Assembly (NCBI RefSeq): GCF_007655005.1
Contig: NZ_SZVW01000007.1
Location: 124,001 to 188,000 of the forward strand
Reading direction: 5' to 3'
DNA length: 64,000 nucleotides
Origin: Streptomyces tibetensis
Lineage (GTDB): Bacteria > Actinomycetota > Actinomycetes > Streptomycetales > Streptomycetaceae
Position 1 is the first letter of the stretch, and every line of letters starts with the position of its first letter. The notes under the pieces were generated by a model that was given only the letters and a program-made list of their open reading frames with translations, searched no databases and was not told the DNA's origin. The position numbers were made by a program, and so were the translations under genes. This document shows positions 59,360 to 64,000 of this stretch, piece by piece.

Positions 59360-61108
59360 TCAGACCCACGTATCCAGCCACATCCGCGACCGCCAGTCGT
59401 CGATCGGGACGGCCTGGCCGGTGTACAGGGGCCAGAAGTAGATGAAGTTCCAGGTGATCAGGAGGACCAGGACGCCCGCTGCCGTGGCGCCCGCGACGCG
59501 GCGGGTGTCGGAGGAGCGGGGTGGGCCGATGATCGCGCCGAGCAGCATCGCCACCGCCAGGCACAGGAACGGCAGAAAGACGACGGCGTAGAAGAAGAAG
59601 ATCGTGCGCTCCTGGTACATGAACCAGGGCAGGTAGCCCGCCGCGATGCCGCAGGCGATGGCGCCCGCGCGCCAGTCGCGGCGGAAGAACCAGCGCCACA
59701 GGACGTACAGGACGGCGAAGCACGCGACCCACCACAGCAGCGGCGTGCCGAGCGCGAGCACCTCGCGGGCGCACTTCTCACCCGCGTCGGCGGGGCAGCC
59801 GTCCTTGCCGGGGGCCGGGGACTCGTAGAAGTACGACACCGGGCGGCCGAGGACGAGCCAGCTCCACGGGTTGGACTGGTACGTGTGCGGCGACGACAGG
59901 CCGACGTGGAATTCGTAGACCTGGTGCTCGTAGTGCCACAGGCTGCGCAGCCAGTCGGGCAGGAAGGTCCAGTTGCCGCCCTTGCCGCTGGTCGCGGCCC
60001 AGTTGCGGAAGTAGCCGCCGGAGCCGTTCGTGGCGGAGAGGATCCAGCCGGTCCAGGACACCAGGTAGGTGACCAGGGCGACCGGGACCGTGGCGAGGAA
60101 CGCGAGGCCCGTGTCGCGCTTGAGGACCGTCGCGTACGGGTGACGGGCGCCGGCGACCCGCCGCGAGCCGACGTCCCACAACACCGCCATCAGACAGAAC
60201 GCGGCCAGGGTGTAGAGGCCGTTCCATTTCGTGCCGATGGCCAGGCCCAGCATCAGGCCCGCGGCCCAGCGCCAGGGGCGCCACCCCAGGCGGGCCGTCT
60301 CGGCCGTGTGCCGGTCGGGTCGGGCCCGGCCGTCCTCGTCCGGCGGCAGCGCGGCGGCGAGTTTCGCACGGGCCCTGTCCCGGTCGACGAGCAGGCAGCC
60401 GAACGCCGCCAGCACGAAGAACATCAGCACGCCGTCGAGCAGTGCCGTGCGGCTCATCACGAAGTGCAGGCCGTCCACCGCCATCAGGGCGCCCGCGAGA
60501 CACCCCAGGAAGGTGGAGCGGAACAGGCGGCGGCCGATCCGGCACAGCAGCAGCACGGACAGCGTGCCGAGCAGCGCGGTCATGAACCGCCAGCCGAAGG
60601 GGTCGAAGCCGAACATCAGCTCGCCGAGCCCGATGACGTACTTGCCCACCGGCGGGTGCACGACGTACGCCGCGTCCGCCGGGAGCGTGACGTGGCCGCC
60701 CGTCGACAGGACCAGGTCGTTGGCGTTCTTGTCCCAGTTGAGCTCGAACCCGCGGTGGACCAGCGCCCACGCGTCCTTGGCGTAGTACGTCTCGTCGAAT
60801 ATCACCGCCCGCGGGCTGCCCAGGTTCCAGAACCGCAGCACCCCCGCCAGCAGCGTGACGAGCAGCGGGCCGATCCAGCCCGACCAGCGCACCAGCCGCC
60901 CCGCGAGCGTGTGCGGGACGCCGAGCGCCGCCCACAGCCGCGGGGAGGGCTCGGTGTACGGCGGCACCAGGCGGTCACGGACGTCGCGGGCGTCGCTTCC
61001 GGGCTGCCCCTGGTAGCCGAAGCGGCGCAGCCGCTGCTGCCAGGACGGCCGCTGGTCGAGCGGCGCCTGGCCCTGACGGGTGTCCGTGGAGGACGCGGTA
61101 CTGGTCAC
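59360..61108 (-). CDS. pmt: Protein O-mannosyltransferase (GT39, Pmt)
   Basis: 582 residues and about ten helices. The catalytic Asp-Glu lies in IFDETYYAKDAW near residue 105, with VHPPVGKYVIGLGE and MSRTALLDG downstream. It transfers mannose from polyprenyl-phosphate mannose to Ser/Thr of secreted proteins; in S. coelicolor it is the phage phiC31 receptor glycosylase and affects antibiotic resistance. The GTG lies six bases after TACGAT with no ribosome site, so it may be leaderless. Divergent from rsmI. Confidence 0.9.
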   Translation of the reverse strand: MTSTASSTDTRQGQAPLDQRPSWQQRLRRFGYQGQPGSDARDVRDRLVPPYTEPSPRLWAALGVPHTLAGRLVRWSGWIGPLLVTLLAGVLRFWNLGSPRAVIFDETYYAKDAWALVHRGFELNWDKNANDLVLSTGGHVTLPADAAYVVHPPVGKYVIGLGELMFGFDPFGWRFMTALLGTLSVLLLCRIGRRLFRSTFLGCLAGALMAVDGLHFVMSRTALLDGVLMFFVLAAFGCLLVDRDRARAKLAAALPPDEDGRARPDRHTAETARLGWRPWRWAAGLMLGLAIGTKWNGLYTLAAFCLMAVLWDVGSRRVAGARHPYATVLKRDTGLAFLATVPVALVTYLVSWTGWILSATNGSGGYFRNWAATSGKGGNWTFLPDWLRSLWHYEHQVYEFHVGLSSPHTYQSNPWSWLVLGRPVSYFYESPAPGKDGCPADAGEKCAREVLALGTPLLWWVACFAVLYVLWRWFFRRDWRAGAIACGIAAGYLPWFMYQERTIFFFYAVVFLPFLCLAVAMLLGAIIGPPRSSDTRRVAGATAAGVLVLLITWNFIYFWPLYTGQAVPIDDWRSRMWLDTWV

Positions 61109-61219
61109 CGCGCCATCGTAGGGAACCGTTCTGTGTGAGTCCCGTGCATGGCCGTATGCGTCCGCATCCTCCGCCCCCTGGGAGGAGTCCCCACCCGCCG
61201 CCCCTGGGAGGATGGGAGC

Positions 61220-62068
61220 GTGATCGGAACCCTCGTACTCGCAGGCACCCCCATCGGCGACATCGCGGACGCCCCGCCCCGGCTCGCCGAGGAACTGGCC
61301 GGAGCCGACGTCGTCGCCGCCGAGGACACGCGGCGGCTGCGCCGGCTGACCCAGGCGCTCGGCGTCACCCCCAAGGGCCGGGTGGTGTCGTACTTCGAGG
61401 GCAACGAGTCCGCCCGGACGCCGGAACTCGTCGAGGAACTGGTGGGTGGGGCGCGGGTGCTGCTCGTCACGGACGCGGGGATGCCGTCGGTGTCCGACCC
61501 GGGGTACCGGCTGGTGGCCGCCGCCGTCGACAGGGACGTGCGGGTCACCGCCGTGCCCGGGCCGTCCGCGGTGCTCACCGCGCTCGCGTTGTCCGGGCTG
61601 CCCGTCGACCGGTTCTGCTTCGAGGGGTTCCTGCCGCGCAAGGCGGGGGAGCGGCTGGGTCGGCTGCGGGAGGTCGCCGAGGAGCGGCGGACGCTCGTCT
61701 ACTTCGAGGCTCCCCACCGGCTCGACGACACGCTGTCGGCCATGGCCGAGGTGTTCGGGGCCGAGCGGCGGGCCGCGGTGTGCCGGGAGCTGACCAAGAC
61801 GTACGAGGAGGTCCGGCGGGGCGGGCTGGGGGAGCTGGCCGCGTGGGCCGCGGAGGGCGTGCGCGGGGAGATCACCGTCGTCGTGGAGGGCGCGCCGGAG
61901 AAGGGGCCCGAGGAGGTCGGGCCGGAGGAGCTGGTGCGGCGGGTGCGGGTGCGGGAGGAAGCGGGGGAGCGGCGCAAGGAGGCGATCGCCGCGGTGGCGG
62001 TGGAGGCCGGGGTGCCGAAGAGGGTTGTGTTCGATGCGGTGGTCGCCGCGAAGAACGCGGCGGGGTGA
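61220..62068 (+). CDS. rsmI: 16S rRNA C1402 ribose 2'-O-methyltransferase
   Basis: 282 residues of the tetrapyrrole methylase fold. TPIGDIADAPPRL and AEDTRRLRRL near the start, TDAGMPSVSDPGYRLV and VPGPSAVLTALALSG (SAM site), FEGFLPRK and FEAPHRLDDTL are those of RsmI. GTG start eight bases after GGGAGG; 24 earlier open codons lack family similarity. An element resembling the common dispersed Streptomyces repeat follows the gene. Confidence 0.93.
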   Translation: MIGTLVLAGTPIGDIADAPPRLAEELAGADVVAAEDTRRLRRLTQALGVTPKGRVVSYFEGNESARTPELVEELVGGARVLLVTDAGMPSVSDPGYRLVAAAVDRDVRVTAVPGPSAVLTALALSGLPVDRFCFEGFLPRKAGERLGRLREVAEERRTLVYFEAPHRLDDTLSAMAEVFGAERRAAVCRELTKTYEEVRRGGLGELAAWAAEGVRGEITVVVEGAPEKGPEEVGPEELVRRVRVREEAGERRKEAIAAVAVEAGVPKRVVFDAVVAAKNAAG

Positions 62069-62100
62069 CCGGGTTCGGGGTGGGGCTTCGGATGCTTTGC

Positions 62101-62145
62101 GGGGCGCGGGTTGTGGGGGTTGATCGCGCAGTTCCCCGTGCCCCT
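62101..62145. repeat. Dispersed Streptomyces repeat-like hairpin
   Basis: GGGGCGCGGG at the left and CCCCGTGCCCC at the right pair across a spacer containing GCGCAGTT. The GCGCAGTTCCCCG.GCCCCT core is a short element I recall at many intergenic sites in Streptomyces, often acting as a terminator. The remaining 220 bases to the next gene hold a further short hairpin (GGGCGCA/TGCGCCC) and no gene. Confidence 0.6.
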
Positions 62146-62367
62146 GCCGGGCGCTCCCCACGAGGGCGCTGAAACCCCTCTGAGCAGGGCGCATGTCGTT
62201 TGAGCGTGCGCCCCATGCGGGGGCAAAGCACAAGGGGCGCAGGGGCAAGGGACGCCCAAATCGGGGCCAACAGTCGACAGGTCTGCTGCCATCGGTCCGG
62301 CCGAGGAGTCCACTGGGTTGCGGGGACGGCATCGTCCTCACGCCACAGCGGACCAACAGGAGCTGGC

Positions 62368-62796
62368 ATGAGTGAGATCGCAGGGCAGACCGGGCTCCGC
62401 GCCGGTGCGACCGCAGTCGTCAACGAGTCCTACTCCTTCGCCTGCATGCGGTGCGGGCACGGCTGGGAGCAGTCGTACGAGATAGAGCACCACACGGACG
62501 CCGCGGGTCACGAGTTCGTCCTCTACGTGGCCGACGGCAAGGTGGTTCCCTCCCCGTTGAGCAAGCCCGAGTGCCACAACTGCGACAGCCACGTCGTGCG
62601 GATCATGCGGCCCGGGCGGGTCGCGTCGGCGCGTGACGCGGCGCACCGGCCCCACCGCGTGCCGCCGCCCGCCGGGCCCGTGGAGGGGCCCACCGCGGAC
62701 GCCGAGACCGGGACGGTGGCCGGCGAGGAACAGCGCGAGCACCACCACTGGCACCTGTCCGACCTGCTGCACCCCTTCCAGCGCAAGGCGAGCTGA
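62368..62796 (+). CDS. Conserved zinc-ribbon protein of unknown function
   Basis: 142 residues. Two CxxC pairs at cysteines 26/29 and 69/72 enclose a small beta domain (GWEQSYEIEH, EFVLYVADGKVV), consistent with a zinc ribbon. The C-terminal third is Pro-rich and ends in a His cluster (REHHHWHLSDLL). AGGAG precedes the ATG, and a 14-bp terminator follows. No partner is evident; its neighbours rsmI and tatD are on the same strand. Confidence 0.75.
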   Translation: MSEIAGQTGLRAGATAVVNESYSFACMRCGHGWEQSYEIEHHTDAAGHEFVLYVADGKVVPSPLSKPECHNCDSHVVRIMRPGRVASARDAAHRPHRVPPPAGPVEGPTADAETGTVAGEEQREHHHWHLSDLLHPFQRKAS

Positions 62797-62817
62797 CCCG
62801 TCCGGCTTCCCTTGTCG

Positions 62818-62853
62818 ACGCCCTCCCCGGTCCTCCCCCACCGGGGAGGGCGT
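62818..62853 (+). terminator. Perfect 14-bp terminator before tatD
   Basis: ACGCCCTCCCCGGT, 8-base loop, ACCGGGGAGGGCGT, followed by CCCCTTTC. It separates the zinc-ribbon gene from tatD. Confidence 0.85.
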
Positions 62854-62863
62854 GCCCCTTTCG

Positions 62864-62869
62864 TAGGAT
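62864..62869 (+). promoter_or_regulatory. Candidate -10 element of leaderless tatD
   Basis: TAGGAT ends six bases before the tatD ATG, immediately after the terminator. This is the spacing of leaderless messages. Confidence 0.5.
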
Positions 62870-62875
62870 CGGGGC

Positions 62876-63766
62876 ATGCCTTCGAACACCTCCGGCCGCC
62901 CGGACAAGAACGCGGCCCCGCCCCTTCCGGAGCCTCTCCGGGTGCCGGTCGCCGACTCCCACACCCACCTGGACATGCAGTCCGGCACGGTCGAGGAGGC
63001 GCTGGCGAAGGCGGCGTCGGTGGGAGTGACGACGGTCGTGCAGGTCGGCTGCGACCTCAAGGGCTCCCGCTGGGCGGCCGAGACGGCGGCGGCCCACGAC
63101 GCAGTCCACGCCACGGTCGCCCTGCACCCCAACGAGGCGCCCCGGATCGTGCACGGCGACCCCGACGGGTGGTCACGGCAGGGCGCCCGCGAACCCGGCG
63201 GTCAGGCCGCCCTGGACGACGCCCTCGCCGAGATCGACCGGCTGGCCGCGCTGGAGCAGGTCAAAGGCGTCGGCGAGACCGGCCTCGACTACTTCCGCAC
63301 CGGGCCCGAGGGCAAGGAGGCGCAGGAGAGGTCCTTCCGCGCCCACATCGAGATCGCCAAGAGGCACGGCAAGGCCCTGGTCATCCACGACCGCGAGGCC
63401 CACGCCGACGTCCTGCGCGTACTGAAGGAGGAGGGCGCTCCCGAGCGGACCGTCTTCCACTGCTACTCCGGCGACGCCGAGATGGCCGAGATCTGCGCGA
63501 GCGCGGGCTACTTCATGTCGTTCGCAGGCAACGTCACCTTCAAGAACGCCCAGAACCTGCGGGACGCGGTGGCGGTGGCCCCGCTGGAGCTCCTCCTCGT
63601 GGAGACCGACGCGCCCTTCCTCACCCCCGCGCCCTACCGCGGGCGGCCCAACGCCCCCTATCTCGTACCGATCACCGTGCGGGCCATGGCCGAGGTGCGC
63701 GGCATCGACGAGGACGCGCTGGCCACGGCCCTCGGCGCGAACACGGCACGCGCGTTCGGCTACTGA
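62876..63766 (+). CDS. tatD: TatD family metal-dependent deoxyribonuclease
   Basis: 296 residues of the TIM-barrel amidohydrolase type. Metal ligands are in DSHTHLD, GETGLDYFR, LVIHDREAH, FHCYSGD and VETDAPFLTP. It is a 3'-5' exonuclease acting in DNA repair and turnover. No ribosome site precedes the ATG. In actinobacteria tatD is followed by rpfB, ksgA and ispE; the next start here fits that order. Confidence 0.92.
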   Translation: MPSNTSGRPDKNAAPPLPEPLRVPVADSHTHLDMQSGTVEEALAKAASVGVTTVVQVGCDLKGSRWAAETAAAHDAVHATVALHPNEAPRIVHGDPDGWSRQGAREPGGQAALDDALAEIDRLAALEQVKGVGETGLDYFRTGPEGKEAQERSFRAHIEIAKRHGKALVIHDREAHADVLRVLKEEGAPERTVFHCYSGDAEMAEICASAGYFMSFAGNVTFKNAQNLRDAVAVAPLELLLVETDAPFLTPAPYRGRPNAPYLVPITVRAMAEVRGIDEDALATALGANTARAFGY

Positions 63767-63811
63767 CCCCGCCGCTCACCTCACCGTACGACTGTGCGTA
63801 GTCGCGTCGCT

Positions 63812-63840
63812 TTGGAGAGTGACGGCCGCTCCGCTAGGTT
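63812..63840 (+). promoter_or_regulatory. Promoter of the gene cut by the right edge
   Basis: TTGGAG, 17 bases, TAGGTT, 57 bases before the GTG start. Confidence 0.6.
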
Positions 63841-63896
63841 CTGGGGGCCCGATCCGGACCCCTCTGGACCCCCTCCGGCCCCTGGAGCGCGTCGGC

Positions 63897-64000
63897 GTGA
63901 GCAACTCCCGGCACGAGACGTACGGAACGTACGAGTCGCGCGAGGCGTATAAGGCATACGAGACATATAAGGCGTACGAGACGCATGCGGCCTACGAGTC
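63897..64000 (+). CDS. N-terminus of a probable RpfB-like resuscitation factor (partial)
   Basis: The first 34 codons only. They begin VSNSRHETYG and repeat Lys/Glu-Ala/Thr-Tyr-Glu steps (YKAYETYKAYET), with GGAG nine bases before the GTG. Position after tatD on the same strand matches the conserved actinobacterial order tatD-rpfB-ksgA, so a secreted G5/DUF348/transglycosylase resuscitation-promoting factor is likely. Nothing of those domains is visible inside the window. Confidence 0.5.
   Translation, partial: MSNSRHETYGTYESREAYKAYETYKAYETHAAYE

Overview
The window is chromosomal DNA from a Streptomyces. The DNA is very GC-rich with strong third-position bias, GTG/TTG starts and GTGA/ATGA stop-start overlaps are common, and it carries hrdD, an SsgA-like sporulation gene, SepX, a fructose PTS operon and a tRNA without encoded CCA. 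Gene content and order resemble the core of the S. coelicolor chromosome around SCO3150-SCO3210 (recalled, not searched). I see no prophage, plasmid, insertion sequence, CRISPR array or antibiotic cluster.

Layout. 1-12.4 kb is a regulator- and efflux-rich stretch: a double IclR regulator (cut by the left edge), a secreted M6 metalloprotease, a TetR regulator with two operators, a DHA2 exporter, a divergent MarR/LigB-dioxygenase pair, the sigma factor HrdD behind a SigR-type promoter, another TetR, and a divergent WYL regulator/exporter pair. 12.5-16.6 kb is fruR-fruK-fruA for fructose uptake and phosphorylation. 16.7-26.2 kb holds small unknown genes, a secreted-protein remnant, an L,D-transpeptidase lipoprotein, a P1 peptidase, an LtrA protein, MscL, a SAF-domain protein, methylthioadenosine phosphorylase, a serine-tailed FmdB zinc ribbon behind a CIRCE element, and an MFS permease. 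26.4-31.1 kb has a CPA1 antiporter divergent from a large Ntn-hydrolase of the penicillin acylase family.

31.4-37.7 kb: 5-FTHF cyclo-ligase is divergent from galU-glp-moaC-moaB-rimJ-like-sepX. This cluster joins UDP-glucose supply, molybdopterin-type enzymes and two proteins (Glp, SepX/GlpR) linked in actinobacteria to FtsZ and division. A tRNA-Ala(CGC) follows. 38.3-44.1 kb has xthA, a MerR regulator and a three-gene overlapping cassette (Baeyer-Villiger-type monooxygenase, alpha/beta hydrolase, SDR), which together could turn an alcohol into a ketone, an ester or lactone, and then open it.

44.2-52.6 kb: a tricorn-type protease with a large repeat insertion, an autoregulated TetR gene, a Cys-tRNA deacylase coupled to an EamA permease, a DUF1876 protein, a serine hydrolase and ohr/ohrR for peroxide resistance. 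52.6-61.1 kb: a CbiM(N)-CbiQ-CbiO metal importer behind a Nur-like box, the SsgE-like gene, two tandem penicillin-binding proteins and protein O-mannosyltransferase. 61.2-64 kb: rsmI, a zinc-ribbon protein, tatD and the start of a protein that by synteny should be an RpfB-like resuscitation factor, cut by the right edge.

The most notable signals are local: paired palindromic operators, a Crp-type site, CIRCE at fmdB, the Nur-like box, candidate leaderless genes, intragenic repeats that lengthen linkers or tails, and the glp-sepX linkage. No wholly new multi-gene system is evident; the closest are the monooxygenase cassette with its operator and the heat-shock-linked FmdB protein. Gene and domain names come from recognising motifs by eye, without database searches.
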